Assembly: GCF_002795865.1 (NCBI RefSeq)
Contig: NZ_CP024920.1
Span: 1,151,001 to 1,215,000 of the forward strand
Origin: Qipengyuania seohaensis
GTDB lineage: Bacteria; Pseudomonadota; Alphaproteobacteria; Sphingomonadales; Sphingomonadaceae
Reading direction: 5' to 3'
DNA: 64,000 nt
Positions 1-8,474 of this stretch are shown here, piece by piece; the stretch's first letter is position 1; each line of letters starts with the position of its first letter. A program made the position numbers and the translations under genes. The notes under the pieces are model-generated. The model was not told where the DNA came from and searched no databases. It was given only the letters and a program-made list of their open reading frames with translations.

Positions 1-134
1 TGGTCAATCGCGCCACGCTGATCGTCGCCAAGCAGCGTCACGGTTCGACCGGCAACGTGCCACTCCTGTTCCAGAGCGAGTTCACCAAGTTCACTTCGCC
101 TGAAATGCGCGGCGGCTACGACGATTACGAATAA
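1..134 (+). CDS. dnaB: Replicative DNA helicase DnaB, C-terminal end (partial)
   Basis: The reading frame enters from outside the window (first full codon at 3) and stops with TAA at 132-134, giving 43 residues. They contain IVAKQRHGSTGNVPLLFQSE, the conserved end of the RecA-type ATPase domain of DnaB, where the usual form is AKQRNGPTG followed by a short hydrophobic strand. The family unwinds DNA ahead of the replisome as a hexamer. The acidic YDDYE tail is typical of alphaproteobacterial DnaB. Only the tail is visible, so catalytic motifs cannot be checked. It ends 3 bp before the convergent PLD-family gene. Confidence 0.85.
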   Translation, partial: VNRATLIVAKQRHGSTGNVPLLFQSEFTKFTSPEMRGGYDDYE

Positions 135-137
135 GGC

Positions 138-1322
138 TCAGATGCCGAGGTTGAGGCGGCGCGTCACCGTGTAATCGACCACGGAGACGAGCAGCCAGCT
201 CAGGTTCCAGCGGATACGGTTCCACAAGGTCGCGCGCTTCTTGTGCAGCGGGATCGTCACCTGCTGCGATGCCGCGATGTGATCGGTGACAAATTGCCGC
301 ATCCGGTCGGCCAGCGCGGCATCGTCGATCTTCAGCACCAGCTCCAGATTGATGTAGAGGCTGCGCATGTCGAAATTGGCGCTGCCGATGTATACGGAAT
401 CGTCAAGAACGATCAGCTTGGTGTGCAGCTTGCACGGCACGAATTCCCAGATCTTGGCCCGCTTCGACAGCAGGAAATCATAAAGCGAACGGCTGGCCCC
501 GATGGTTGCGCCATTGTCCGACTTGCCAGCCATTACCAGCCGCGTCTCGCCCTTTTGCGCGATCCGGCCCATGTGCTTGAGCAGTTTCTTGGGCGGGCTG
601 AAATAGGCCATGAACATATCCAGCCGCTCGCCTTCCACCAGGTCGTCCGACACGCAGCGCGCCCAGCTCGACAGTCCGCGCGTCGGCCCGCCGACAAGCC
701 AGGTGGCGTTCGGCTCCTTCCATTCCCAGTCGCGCACGGTGCGCGCGATTTCGCGAGCGTGCTGCTCCTCGCGCTCGGTCCATGAGCGCAGCTTGGCATA
801 CCAGTCGTTAAGCCCCTCGACCGCCGATCCTTCGATAACGATGCCAAGGTCGTTCCAGCCGTTTTCCTCCGGCGGCGCGAAATAGTCGTCGGCGATGTTG
901 AAGCCGCCGAACATCGCCCGTTTGCCGTCGGCGACGACGAGCTTCTGGTGGTTGCGAATGAGATAGCGCCGCGTTTTCTTGGCGGAGAAGACGAGAAACG
1001 TGCCCCCGGCATCGATCAGCGGGCGCAGGAACAGGTCGGAAGCATCTGCCCCGAACCGGTCGACGATTAGCGTGACTTCGACCCCGCGCTTCGCCGCCGC
1101 GACCAGCTTGTCGCGAAATTCGGTGCTGACCGTGTCCTCGGCAAAGATATAGAAGCACACGTCGAGCTTCTCTTTTGCGCTTTCGACCAGCTCGAACAGC
1201 GCGGCGCGGCGATCGGCACCCGCCGGATAGAACGCCAGGTGCTGTCCGGCCGCATCGATTTCGAACGGCTCCGGATCGCGGAATTGAGTGGCCTCGCCCT
1301 GCATTTCGCTTGCTCCCATCAT
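138..1322 (-). CDS. Phospholipase D superfamily protein, cardiolipin synthase-like
   Basis: 394 residues with two complete HKD motifs: H125-x-K127-x4-D132 followed by GGFN, and H300-x-K302-x4-D307 followed by GSANFD. Two HKD half-sites define the PLD/cardiolipin-synthase superfamily; the second HKD with GSANFD is characteristic of bacterial cardiolipin synthases, which join phosphatidyl groups at the inner membrane. There is no N-terminal membrane anchor of the ClsA type, so the soluble ClsB-like form is the better match; a plain phospholipase or transphosphatidylase is the alternative. The ATG at 1322 is the first of a Met-Met pair. The gene is convergent with dnaB and divergent from rpoZ. 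Confidence 0.85.
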   Translation of the reverse strand: MMGASEMQGEATQFRDPEPFEIDAAGQHLAFYPAGADRRAALFELVESAKEKLDVCFYIFAEDTVSTEFRDKLVAAAKRGVEVTLIVDRFGADASDLFLRPLIDAGGTFLVFSAKKTRRYLIRNHQKLVVADGKRAMFGGFNIADDYFAPPEENGWNDLGIVIEGSAVEGLNDWYAKLRSWTEREEQHAREIARTVRDWEWKEPNATWLVGGPTRGLSSWARCVSDDLVEGERLDMFMAYFSPPKKLLKHMGRIAQKGETRLVMAGKSDNGATIGASRSLYDFLLSKRAKIWEFVPCKLHTKLIVLDDSVYIGSANFDMRSLYINLELVLKIDDAALADRMRQFVTDHIAASQQVTIPLHKKRATLWNRIRWNLSWLLVSVVDYTVTRRLNLGI

Positions 1323-1428
1323 CCCTGCCTTAGCGGCTGGCGAGAAAGGCGCAAATTCTTGACCTTTTGCCCCTGTGCACCTATCTGGCCCTCTTTCCCG
1401 GATTCTCTAGAATATATCGGAGTGCCCA

Positions 1429-1773
1429 ATGGCGCGCGTTACCGTCGAAGACTGCGTAGACAAGATCCCCAACCGTTTCGATCTCGTGTTGCTGGCTGCC
1501 CAGCGCGCACGTGAAATCTCTGGCGGTGCGGAAATCACTCTTGAACGCGACCGTGACAAGAACCCGGTCGTCGCCCTGCGCGAAATCGCCGAACAGACGG
1601 TCAAGCCCAAGGACCTCAAGGAAGCTGCGGTTACCAACCTGCAGAAAATCCTCCCTGACGACGACGACGAGATGGACGAAATCGGTTCGCTCAGCCAGTC
1701 GGCAGAGGCGCTGCGGATCACCGCTTCGGCCCCGACCCGTTCGACTTCGATCGGCGCCGACTACGAGGGCTGA
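1429..1773 (+). CDS. rpoZ: DNA-directed RNA polymerase omega subunit
   Basis: 114 residues beginning [20 protein letters not shown], the omega signature, followed by [12 protein letters not shown] and a segment ending in VALREIAE. Omega binds the beta-prime C-terminus and promotes polymerase assembly. The length is slightly above the E. coli form because of an alphaproteobacterial tail containing an acidic DDDDE run and a low-complexity end. A GGAG lies just upstream of the ATG. A strong intrinsic terminator follows 27 bp after the stop, so the gene looks monocistronic. Confidence 0.97.
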   Translation: MARVTVEDCVDKIPNRFDLVLLAAQRAREISGGAEITLERDRDKNPVVALREIAEQTVKPKDLKEAAVTNLQKILPDDDDEMDEIGSLSQSAEALRITASAPTRSTSIGADYEG

Positions 1774-1800
1774 TCGCCTTTCCAGTTTCGGAAAACAGGT

Positions 1801-1828
1801 AAAAGGCCGTCCTCAGGGGCGGCCTTTT
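1801..1828 (+). terminator. Intrinsic terminator of rpoZ
   Basis: Perfect 9-bp stem AAAAGGCCG (1801-1809) with CGGCCTTTT (1820-1828) and a 10-nt loop. The stem ends in a T run on the plus strand, as expected for Rho-independent termination after rpoZ. The A run on the other side could also stop leftward transcription weakly. Confidence 0.85.
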
Positions 1829-1881
1829 GCGTTGCAGCGCAGGGAAAGCCCGCATAGATTCGCCTGCGACAGGAGGATCGA

Positions 1882-3033
1882 TTGAGCGATATCGGGGAAG
1901 GCTTGGGTACGGCTGTCGAAGGGGGACTCTTCGCCAAGGCCGTGAGCGGCGGGGCGAAGCGCGCAGGTAACACCCCTCTCGAAAAAGGCCATTTCGCGGA
2001 GAATGCCTGCCTCAATTGCGGGACCGAACTGATCGGGGCGCATTGCCATTCCTGCGGCCAGCAGGCGCATCTCCATCGCACGATGGGGGCATTTCTCCAC
2101 GACCTGATGCACGGCGCGCTGCATTTCGACGGCAAGACCTGGCGCACCCTGCCCAAGCTGTTCTTCAAGCCGGGCGAACTCACCCGCCGCTATATCGACG
2201 GGGAGCGCATGCGCTTCGTGTCGCCCATGGCGCTGTTCCTGTTTTCGATCTTCCTGATGTTCGCCGTGTTCCAGCTGGCCGGGATCAGCGCGCCGACCGA
2301 CATTCCCGGCGACAACAGCGAAGAGCTGGCCGAATTTACGTCCACCGAGCTCGACCGCCGGGAGAAGCTGTTGGCGGATACCGAAGGGGAACTGGCCGAG
2401 CCCGACCTCGATCCGGGGCGCAGGGAAGTTCTCGAGCGACGCCAGAAGGAATACGCCGATCAGGTGATGGCCCTACGTCAGGCGCAGGAGAACGTCCCGT
2501 TCTTGCGCAAGGGCGGATCCAATGACGAGTTGATCCGGGATGGCGAATTGGTGGTCCCGCTCGAAGAGGTCGACGGCACAACCATGCGGGTCAGCGGCAC
2601 CAGCATCGACTGGATCGACGGTGCGATCAAGAAGTGGCGCAAGAACCCGGGGCTGATGCTCTACAAATTGCAGACGAACTTCTACAAGTTCAGCTGGCTG
2701 CTGATCCCGCTGTCCATACCCTTCGTGTGGCTGATGTTCGCGTGGAAGCGGCAGTTCAAGGCGTATGACCACGCCATTTTCGTCACCTATTCGCTCAGCT
2801 TCATGACGCTGCTGACCCTCGGCCTCACGATTGCGGGGCTAAGCGGCATCTCGAGCGAAATCGTGGCGTTGGCGAGCATCTTCATCCCGCCGATCCATAT
2901 CTACAAGCACTTGAGAGGCACTTACGGCCTCTCGCGCTTCTCGGCGATCTGGCGGCTCGCGCTCATGTCGGTATTCATCGTCGTGATCCTGGCGCTGTTC
3001 CTGCAGCTGCTCCTCGTACTCGGAGCGTTCTGA
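1882..3033 (+). CDS. DUF3667 family membrane protein with N-terminal zinc ribbon
   Basis: 383 residues. An N-terminal zinc-ribbon-like cluster CLNCGTELIGAHCHSCGQQ (four Cys in two CxxC pairs) is followed by FLHDLMHGALHFDGKTW, the hallmark of DUF3667, and hydrophobic segments near residues 110-135, 270-300 and 300-380. The middle (about 140-250) is charged and probably coiled. The function of the family is unknown. The start is TTG at 1882, chosen because a consensus AGGAGG (1871-1876) sits 5 nt upstream. The gene follows the rpoZ terminator and ends 6 bp before the convergent small lipoprotein gene. Confidence 0.85.
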   Translation: MSDIGEGLGTAVEGGLFAKAVSGGAKRAGNTPLEKGHFAENACLNCGTELIGAHCHSCGQQAHLHRTMGAFLHDLMHGALHFDGKTWRTLPKLFFKPGELTRRYIDGERMRFVSPMALFLFSIFLMFAVFQLAGISAPTDIPGDNSEELAEFTSTELDRREKLLADTEGELAEPDLDPGRREVLERRQKEYADQVMALRQAQENVPFLRKGGSNDELIRDGELVVPLEEVDGTTMRVSGTSIDWIDGAIKKWRKNPGLMLYKLQTNFYKFSWLLIPLSIPFVWLMFAWKRQFKAYDHAIFVTYSLSFMTLLTLGLTIAGLSGISSEIVALASIFIPPIHIYKHLRGTYGLSRFSAIWRLALMSVFIVVILALFLQLLLVLGAF

Positions 3034-3039
3034 GGCCCC

Positions 3040-3339
3040 TCAGCTGGCAGGATCTTCCTGCTCCTGGTTGAGATCGTCGCCCAGGATGGGAGCGGTGTCC
3101 GGCGTTTCCTTGTCGCCTTGCTCGATGTGACGCTCCACATCGGCTGCGCCTTCGCTCACTGCCCCGGCTGCTTGCTTCGCGCCTTCCTCGATCACTTCAC
3201 CCACGACTGCGGCGTTGGCTTCGATATCGTCGCCGGCCAGTTCGGCTGTGCGCGCAGCATCCTCCTGAGTCTGATCGGAACAGGCAGAAGCGCCCGCAAG
3301 GGCAAGGGCGGACAGGCTGGCAATGGCAAGACGGTTCAT
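3040..3339 (-). CDS. Small putative lipoprotein
   Basis: 99 residues. The N-terminus MNRLAIASLSALALAGASAC is a short charged-hydrophobic signal ending at a cysteine, an atypical lipobox (ASAC), so lipidation is probable but not certain. The rest is acidic and rich in Ala, Glu and Asp with no recognisable domain, likely helical or disordered. The start at 3339 was preferred to an in-frame ATG at 3348 because the GAGG sequence is 9 nt from the former and abuts the latter. I do not recognise a function; such proteins are common in sphingomonad envelopes. Confidence 0.7.
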   Translation of the reverse strand: MNRLAIASLSALALAGASACSDQTQEDAARTAELAGDDIEANAAVVGEVIEEGAKQAAGAVSEGAADVERHIEQGDKETPDTAPILGDDLNQEQEDPAS

Positions 3340-3413
3340 GTGCGGCATCCTCGTGATTTCGATGGCTATTCCATCACAACGCCCGATGTCCCTTCCGCGT
3401 TTCCGCGCCGGGT

Positions 3414-3797
3414 TCAGCGGCAGGGATATTTGCGGATCAATCCGGCACGCCACGCCTGTGCGAGCGTCATGTTGCGGCGATCGCTTTCGGGTACTGCGCC
3501 GAGGATCTTCACAGCCTTTTTCGCATCGATGCCCTTCTTGCGCTCCGCCTCGCTCACGCAATAGATCGGCTGGCCCTTGGCTTTTCCCGCCTCGTTCTCA
3601 TCCCGAGCCAATTGCCCTGCCGCCTTCAGCTGCGCCATACGCGGCTTGGTGCGCTTGTCGAACAGGGCGCCCATGCCCTTGTCCACTAATCCCACCGCAT
3701 CGACATAGAACGCCTGCGCGTTCACGTCGGCCGGACCGGCCTGTGCGGAGGTTGCGAATGTAAGTGCGGCAATGCCGCCGAGAATCTGCCTGTACAT
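3414..3797 (-). CDS. Secreted protein of unknown function, possibly Rap1a/Tai-like fold
   Basis: 127 residues with a signal peptide (about 1-20, cleavage after SAQA). The mature part has just two cysteines, in IYCVSE and in the C-terminal KYPC, suggesting one disulfide. The spacing, with the second Cys at the very end of a helix, resembles small Rap1a/Tai-type periplasmic domains; this is a weak resemblance, not an assignment. The ATG at 3797 lies immediately behind a terminator-like hairpin (3804-3832), and its only good Shine-Dalgarno (GGAG) is inside the hairpin stem, so expression may depend on hairpin opening or on ftsH read-through. Confidence 0.7.
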   Translation of the reverse strand: MYRQILGGIAALTFATSAQAGPADVNAQAFYVDAVGLVDKGMGALFDKRTKPRMAQLKAAGQLARDENEAGKAKGQPIYCVSEAERKKGIDAKKAVKILGAVPESDRRNMTLAQAWRAGLIRKYPCR

Positions 3798-3798
3798 G

Positions 3799-3832
3799 AA
3801 AAAGCTCCGCTCCCATTGTCCGGGAACGGAGC
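3799..3832 (-). terminator. Hairpin between ftsH and the secreted-protein gene
   Basis: Read leftwards, an 11-position stem pairs 3832-3822 with 3814-3804: 6 bp, one mismatch, then 4 bp, with a 7-nt loop. Five T residues follow (3803-3799). This is a good Rho-independent terminator for ftsH. Its 3' arm also contains the GGAG that is the ribosome-binding site of the next gene (ATG at 3797-3795). Confidence 0.75.
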
Positions 3833-3871
3833 ATTTTCCTAGCGGCGCTGAACGCCAGCCGAACGGGGTCC

Positions 3872-5836
3872 TTATCCCGCCTGCGGCGCGGTGCCTCCGC
3901 CGAACTTCTTGCCCGACTTGGGCACGGCGCTGCCGGTGGTCGGCTTGACCGCGATCGCGCCGGTCGGAGCGTCGGGGCGGTCGATCTTGCCGCCCTTCAT
4001 CAGCTGGTCGATCTCTTCACCGGTCAGGGTTTCGTATTCGAGCAGCGCCTGGGCGAGCAGGTGGAGCTTGTCCTCCTGCTGCGTCAGCACTTCGGTAGCG
4101 CGCTTGAGACCGCCCTCGACCAGTTCCTTGATCTCGGCGTCGATCAGCTTGTTGGTTTCCGCGCCGCCCATGGTCCGCGCCGTCTGGCCCATGCCGAGAT
4201 AGCCTTCCTGGCTCTGCTCGTACTGGAGCGGGCCGAGCTTGTCGCTCATGCCCCACTTGGTGACCATGTTGCGTGCGAGATCGGTCGCGTACTGGATGTC
4301 TCCGCTCGCGCCGCTCGACACCTTGTCATGACCGAAGATGATCTCTTCCGCCACACGGCCGCCCATCGCGACGGCAAGGTTCGCATGCATCTTGTCGCGG
4401 TGGTACGAGTAATTGTCGCGTTCCGGCAGGCGCATCACCATGCCCAGCGCACGGCCGCGCGGGATGATCGTTGCCTTGTGGATCGGGTCGGATGCCGGTT
4501 CATTGATCGAGACGAGCGCATGGCCTGCCTCATGATAGGCGGTCATCTTCTTCTCGTCTTCGGTCATGACCATGGAGCGGCGTTCCGCGCCCATCATGAC
4601 CTTGTCCTTCGCGTCCTCGAATTCCTGCATGGCGACGAGGCGCTTGTTGCGGCGAGCGGCCAGCAGCGCTGCTTCGTTGCAGAGGTTCGCAAGGTCGGCA
4701 CCGGAGAAGCCCGGAGTACCGCGCGCAATGGTGCGCGGGTTCACATCGGGAGCCAGCGGGAGCTTGCGCATGTGGACGGCAAGGATCTTCTCGCGCCCGT
4801 CGATATCGGGAACCGGCACCACGACCTGGCGGTCGAAACGGCCCGGACGCAGCAGCGCAGGGTCGAGCACATCGGGACGGTTCGTCGCCGCGATGATGAT
4901 AATGCCTTCGTTGGCTTCGAAGCCATCCATCTCGACCAGCAGCTGGTTCAACGTCTGCTCGCGTTCGTCGTTCGAATTGCCGAGACCATGGCCACGGCTG
5001 CGGCCGACCGCGTCGATTTCGTCGATGAAGACGATGCAGGGCGCGTTCTTTTTTGCCTGCTCGAACATATCGCGCACGCGGCTTGCACCGACGCCGACGA
5101 ACATTTCGACGAAATCGGAGCCGGAAATGGTGAAAAAGGGCACGCCCGCCTCGCCAGCGATGGCGCGTGCGAGCAGCGTCTTACCGGTACCGGGCGAACC
5201 GACCAGCAGCGCGCCCTTGGGGATCTGGCCACCAAGCTTGGAAAAGCGACTCGGGTCCTTAAGAAACTCGACGATCTCTTCCAGTTCCTCGCGCGCTTCG
5301 TCGATGCCGGCGACATCTTCGAAAGTCACGCGGCCCTGCTTTTCGGTGAGCATCTTGGCCTTGGACTTGCCGAAGCCCATAGCGCCGCCAGCGCCGCCGC
5401 CCTTCTGCACCTGGCGCAGCGCGAAGATCGCGATACCCAGGATCAAGATGAAGGGAAGCATGTTGATCAGCGCGTAAAGCAGGATGTTCTGGCTGCCCGC
5501 TTCCTTGCCCGAATACTGGACGCCATTGTCCTCCAGCAGCTTCGGCAGCGAGGTGTCGTTACCTACCGGGACCGTGCTGAAAGCTTCGCCTTCCTTGGTC
5601 GTGCCGGTGATCTGTTCGTCGGAAATCTCGACCGACTTCACATCGCCTGCGGCAACGCGTTCCTTGAAGTCGGAATAGAGGAGCGGCGTTCCGCCACCAC
5701 CCGAGGAGTTGCCGAACATCGAAACGACCAGCAAGAGGCCGAGAAACACCCCGCCCCAGACGAGCAGGCTCTTCAGCCAGGGGTTAGGGCCGTTGCCCTC
5801 GGGATCGGGCTGCTGGTCCTGATTCTGATCGCGCAT
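3872..5836 (-). CDS. ftsH: ATP-dependent zinc metalloprotease FtsH
   Basis: 654 residues, the normal length. Two membrane segments (about 22-42 and 118-140) flank a periplasmic domain. Then come the AAA+ module with Walker A GSPGTGKT (213-220), Walker B IVFIDEID (268-275) and the second region of homology ending PGRFDRQ (331-337), and the M41 protease domain with the zinc site HEAGH (435-439). FtsH degrades membrane and regulatory proteins as an inner-membrane hexamer. The Walker A loop has Ser where most FtsH have Pro (GPPGTGKT). The C-terminus is a Gly/Pro/Lys-rich tail. Confidence 0.98.
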   Translation of the reverse strand: MRDQNQDQQPDPEGNGPNPWLKSLLVWGGVFLGLLLVVSMFGNSSGGGGTPLLYSDFKERVAAGDVKSVEISDEQITGTTKEGEAFSTVPVGNDTSLPKLLEDNGVQYSGKEAGSQNILLYALINMLPFILILGIAIFALRQVQKGGGAGGAMGFGKSKAKMLTEKQGRVTFEDVAGIDEAREELEEIVEFLKDPSRFSKLGGQIPKGALLVGSPGTGKTLLARAIAGEAGVPFFTISGSDFVEMFVGVGASRVRDMFEQAKKNAPCIVFIDEIDAVGRSRGHGLGNSNDEREQTLNQLLVEMDGFEANEGIIIIAATNRPDVLDPALLRPGRFDRQVVVPVPDIDGREKILAVHMRKLPLAPDVNPRTIARGTPGFSGADLANLCNEAALLAARRNKRLVAMQEFEDAKDKVMMGAERRSMVMTEDEKKMTAYHEAGHALVSINEPASDPIHKATIIPRGRALGMVMRLPERDNYSYHRDKMHANLAVAMGGRVAEEIIFGHDKVSSGASGDIQYATDLARNMVTKWGMSDKLGPLQYEQSQEGYLGMGQTARTMGGAETNKLIDAEIKELVEGGLKRATEVLTQQEDKLHLLAQALLEYETLTGEEIDQLMKGGKIDRPDAPTGAIAVKPTTGSAVPKSGKKFGGGTAPQAG

Positions 5837-5916
5837 GAGCGGACATTCCTTTCAATCTCACCAGAATGTAGGATCGCGCAGGTGAATGGCAAGTTTAGAC
5901 GGCTCGCCAATTCGTC

Positions 5917-6561
5917 CTATTTCCGATCACACTCTTCGACTGCATAGGCGCGGCAGAAGACATCGACGGCGCCATCGATGCGCCTGCGCTCCACTTCTGC
6001 GTCGGTCGGACGGCCGAAACGGCGCTCCAGATCGCCCATACCCTTGCACATGGAAACGAACTGTTCGACCGCAAGCGCAGTATCGTCGATCGCCAGTTCA
6101 CCGCTTGCGACCATCGTGTCGAGCAGGCCCGCAAAGGCGGTGCGCATACGGTAGGGGCCGGCCTCCAAGAATGCCTCGCCGATGGTCGGATCACGCTCGG
6201 TTTCCGCGGCGATGCGCCGGTCGAACTGGACCATTTCATCACGCAACAAGAAGGCGACCATCGCCTCTGCGATAGCCGTGAGTCTCTGACGCAAAGTCCC
6301 TGTCGGAAGCGATTTCAATTCCAGGCTGGACCGCATTGCCGCACATTCGCGGTCCACGGCGGCAGCGAACAGCGCCTGCTTGTCGCCGAAGTGATTGTAG
6401 ATCGTGACTTTCGACACGCTGGCGTCAGCGGCCAGCTGCTCGATCGAAGTTGCTGCAAAACCTACGCGGAAAAAGGAATCGGCCGCCGCAGCGAGAATCG
6501 CTTCCCGCTTGGCCTGGTCCGCCGGCCTTCCGATCGATCGCTTTTCAGCAGCAGTTGACAA
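5917..6561 (-). CDS. TetR/AcrR family transcriptional repressor of the adjacent ABC exporter
   Basis: 214 residues. The N-terminal helix-turn-helix (about 10-60) includes REAILAAAADSFFRVGFAAT, TSIEQLAADASVSKVTIYNH and FGDKQALF, the classic TetR pattern; the C-terminal part is a helical ligand domain of the type seen in efflux repressors. The likely start is TTG at 6561, since no other start precedes the HTH. The gene is divergent from the exporter operon, and the 74-bp gap between them contains two identical-spacing palindromes, so autoregulation and exporter repression are inferred. The ligand is unknown. Confidence 0.9.
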   Translation of the reverse strand: MSTAAEKRSIGRPADQAKREAILAAAADSFFRVGFAATSIEQLAADASVSKVTIYNHFGDKQALFAAAVDRECAAMRSSLELKSLPTGTLRQRLTAIAEAMVAFLLRDEMVQFDRRIAAETERDPTIGEAFLEAGPYRMRTAFAGLLDTMVASGELAIDDTALAVEQFVSMCKGMGDLERRFGRPTDAEVERRRIDGAVDVFCRAYAVEECDRK

Positions 6562-6599
6562 AGTGAACGGTCCCGTTCAGTTGAACGCCTCCGTTCACT
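6562..6599. promoter_or_regulatory. Twin palindromic operator for the TetR regulator
   Basis: Two copies of TGAACG-N4-CGTTCA lie at 6564-6579 and 6582-6597, 18 bp apart. The outermost bases also form AGTGAACGG/CCGTTCACT (6562-6570 with 6591-6599). The pair sits directly against the TetR start codon and 36 bp before the permease start. Two 16-bp dyads spaced 18 bp apart suit two TetR dimers on one DNA stretch. Confidence 0.8.
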
Positions 6600-6635
6600 A
6601 ATGGACGAGTCGTACAGCAAAGGCAACCGAGCGCC

Positions 6636-7769
6636 GTGATCTGGATCGCAATCAGAATGCTGACCGGGGATGCCCAGAAGTTCTACGGGCTGGTGTTCGG
6701 CATCGCGTTCTCTACGCTCCTCATCACCCAGCAGCTGACGATCTTCGTCAACCTGCTCGAACGCGGGGCGAGCGGCGTCTACAATGTCTCCAGCGCCGAT
6801 GTCTGGGTGATGGACCCGGTCAGCCGCACGACAGACGTGTCCTACGCCCTTCCCTCCACCGCGCTCGACAAGGTGCGCGGCGTCCCTGGCGTCGAATGGG
6901 CCGTGCCGCATATCCGCGCGCAGGCCAGCGTGCGCACCAAGAGCGGCGATCTCGAAGGCGTGGCGGTGATCGGCGTGGACGACGCGACGCTGATCGGCCT
7001 GCCCAAGAACATGGTCGAAGGCTCGCCCGATGTTCTCTCCCAGCCCGACAGCGTGATTATCGACGACGTCGGCATGACCCGCATGTTCCCCGGGCAATCC
7101 CCTATCGGGGAGCGTCTGGAGTTGAACGACCAGCGCGCCGTGATCCGCGGCATCGCCGATGCGACGCCCAGCTTCACCAGCACCGTCGTGCTCTATACCA
7201 AATACAGCCAGGCGCTGAATTACGTCCCCGGCACGCGCAACCGCCTGTCCTTCGTGCTGGTCGGCGCGGAAGACCCCTCGCAGGCCAAGGCGCTATCGGA
7301 AAAGATCGAGCGCGAGACGGGACTGAAAGCGCAGACGCGGGACGAATTCGCCCGCGACGGGGTCGATTTCATCATCGAGAACACCGGCATCCCGCTCAAT
7401 TTCGGGATCACGGTCGCGCTTGGCTTCATCGTCGGGGTCGCCATCGTCGGTCTGACCTTCAGCCTCTTCATCCGCGACAACATCAGGCAGTTCGGGGCGC
7501 TGAAGGCGATCGGCGTCACCAATGGCAAGATTGGCAGAATGGTGGCCGCGCAGGCCGCCCTGGTCGGTTTCGTCGGCTATGGTCTGGGCGTCCTCGGCAC
7601 ACTGGCCTTCATCTGGAGCTTCTCCGCGAACCCGACCTTCAAGGGCTTCTACATCCCTTGGCAGATACCGATCATCAGCCTCGTCGCGGTAACGCTGATC
7701 CTGGCGCTGACCGGCTGGCTTGCGCTGCGCAACGTCCTCAAGACCGAACCTGCGGCGGTGTTCCGGTGA
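6636..7769 (+). CDS. ABC transporter permease, FtsX/DevC (MacB-like) family
   Basis: 377 residues, GTG start. A first membrane helix (about 18-40) is followed by a large periplasmic core (about 45-245) and three C-terminal helices (about 250-275, 300-330, 340-365), the layout of MacB/FtsX/DevC permeases. The segment NIRQFGALKAIGVTNGKIGR between TM2 and TM3 is the conserved cytoplasmic coupling loop. These permeases transmit ATPase movement to the periplasm instead of forming a channel. It overlaps the next gene by GTGA (7766-7769), so the two are translationally coupled. Confidence 0.9.
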   Translation: MIWIAIRMLTGDAQKFYGLVFGIAFSTLLITQQLTIFVNLLERGASGVYNVSSADVWVMDPVSRTTDVSYALPSTALDKVRGVPGVEWAVPHIRAQASVRTKSGDLEGVAVIGVDDATLIGLPKNMVEGSPDVLSQPDSVIIDDVGMTRMFPGQSPIGERLELNDQRAVIRGIADATPSFTSTVVLYTKYSQALNYVPGTRNRLSFVLVGAEDPSQAKALSEKIERETGLKAQTRDEFARDGVDFIIENTGIPLNFGITVALGFIVGVAIVGLTFSLFIRDNIRQFGALKAIGVTNGKIGRMVAAQAALVGFVGYGLGVLGTLAFIWSFSANPTFKGFYIPWQIPIISLVAVTLILALTGWLALRNVLKTEPAAVFR

Positions 7770-8473
7770 GCGAGGCCCCCGCCATCTGCACGCGCGGCGT
7801 CACGCGCGATTTCAAGGCCGGTCAGCAGACGATTACCGTCCTGCACGGCATCGATCTCGACATCCGCGCGGGCGAGCTGACTTATCTCGTCGGGGAAAGC
7901 GGTTCGGGCAAAACGACCATGATCTCGATCATGTGCGGCATCCTCTGGCCGACCGAGGGCGAGGTGAAGGTCTTCGGAACCGACATTTACGAGCTGAGCG
8001 ACACCGAACTGGTCGAGTTCCGCCTCAACAACATCGGCTTCATCTTCCAGCAGTACAATCTGATCCCCGCGATCGATGCGGCCAGCAATGCCGCCGTGCC
8101 GCTGATTGCGCAGGGCATGGACCGTCACAAAGCGCGCGAACGCGCGGTCGCGATGATGGCCAAGCTCAACATCGCGGACCAGGCCGACAAGCTGCCGAAC
8201 CAGCTTTCCGGCGGGCAGCAGCAGCGCGTCGCCATCGCCCGCGCGCTCGTCCACGAACCGCGACTTGTGGTGTGCGACGAACCCACCGCCGCGCTCGACG
8301 CATCATCCGGCAGGCGGGTGATGGACCTGTTGCGCGAAGTGGCCGTCGCCGAAGACCGCGCCTGCATCATCGTCACCCACGACAACCGCATTTTCGACCT
8401 CGCCGACCGCATCCTCGTGCTCGAGGACGGCAAGATCATCCATGACGGCACCGAAATGCCCGAGGAACACTGA
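7766..8473 (+). CDS. ABC transporter ATP-binding protein (DevA/MacB-type)
   Basis: 235 residues from a GTG at 7766. Walker A is GESGSGKTT, the signature is LSGGQQQRVAIARAL, Walker B is LVVCDEPTAALD and the switch is IVTHD. The order and the length of about 235 fit the LolD/MacB/DevA ATPase class that works with FtsX-type permeases. The upstream part of this open frame is a shadow of the permease gene. The GTG overlaps the permease stop and is 2 bp from the membrane-fusion protein start on the other side. Confidence 0.95.
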   Translation: MSEAPAICTRGVTRDFKAGQQTITVLHGIDLDIRAGELTYLVGESGSGKTTMISIMCGILWPTEGEVKVFGTDIYELSDTELVEFRLNNIGFIFQQYNLIPAIDAASNAAVPLIAQGMDRHKARERAVAMMAKLNIADQADKLPNQLSGGQQQRVAIARALVHEPRLVVCDEPTAALDASSGRRVMDLLREVAVAEDRACIIVTHDNRIFDLADRILVLEDGKIIHDGTEMPEEH

Positions 8474-8474
8474 T

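Noticed and set aside
4061-5947. A 628-codon open frame on the plus strand opposite ftsH
   Set aside because: It is antisense to a clear ftsH gene, shows no domain and follows from GC-rich codon structure.
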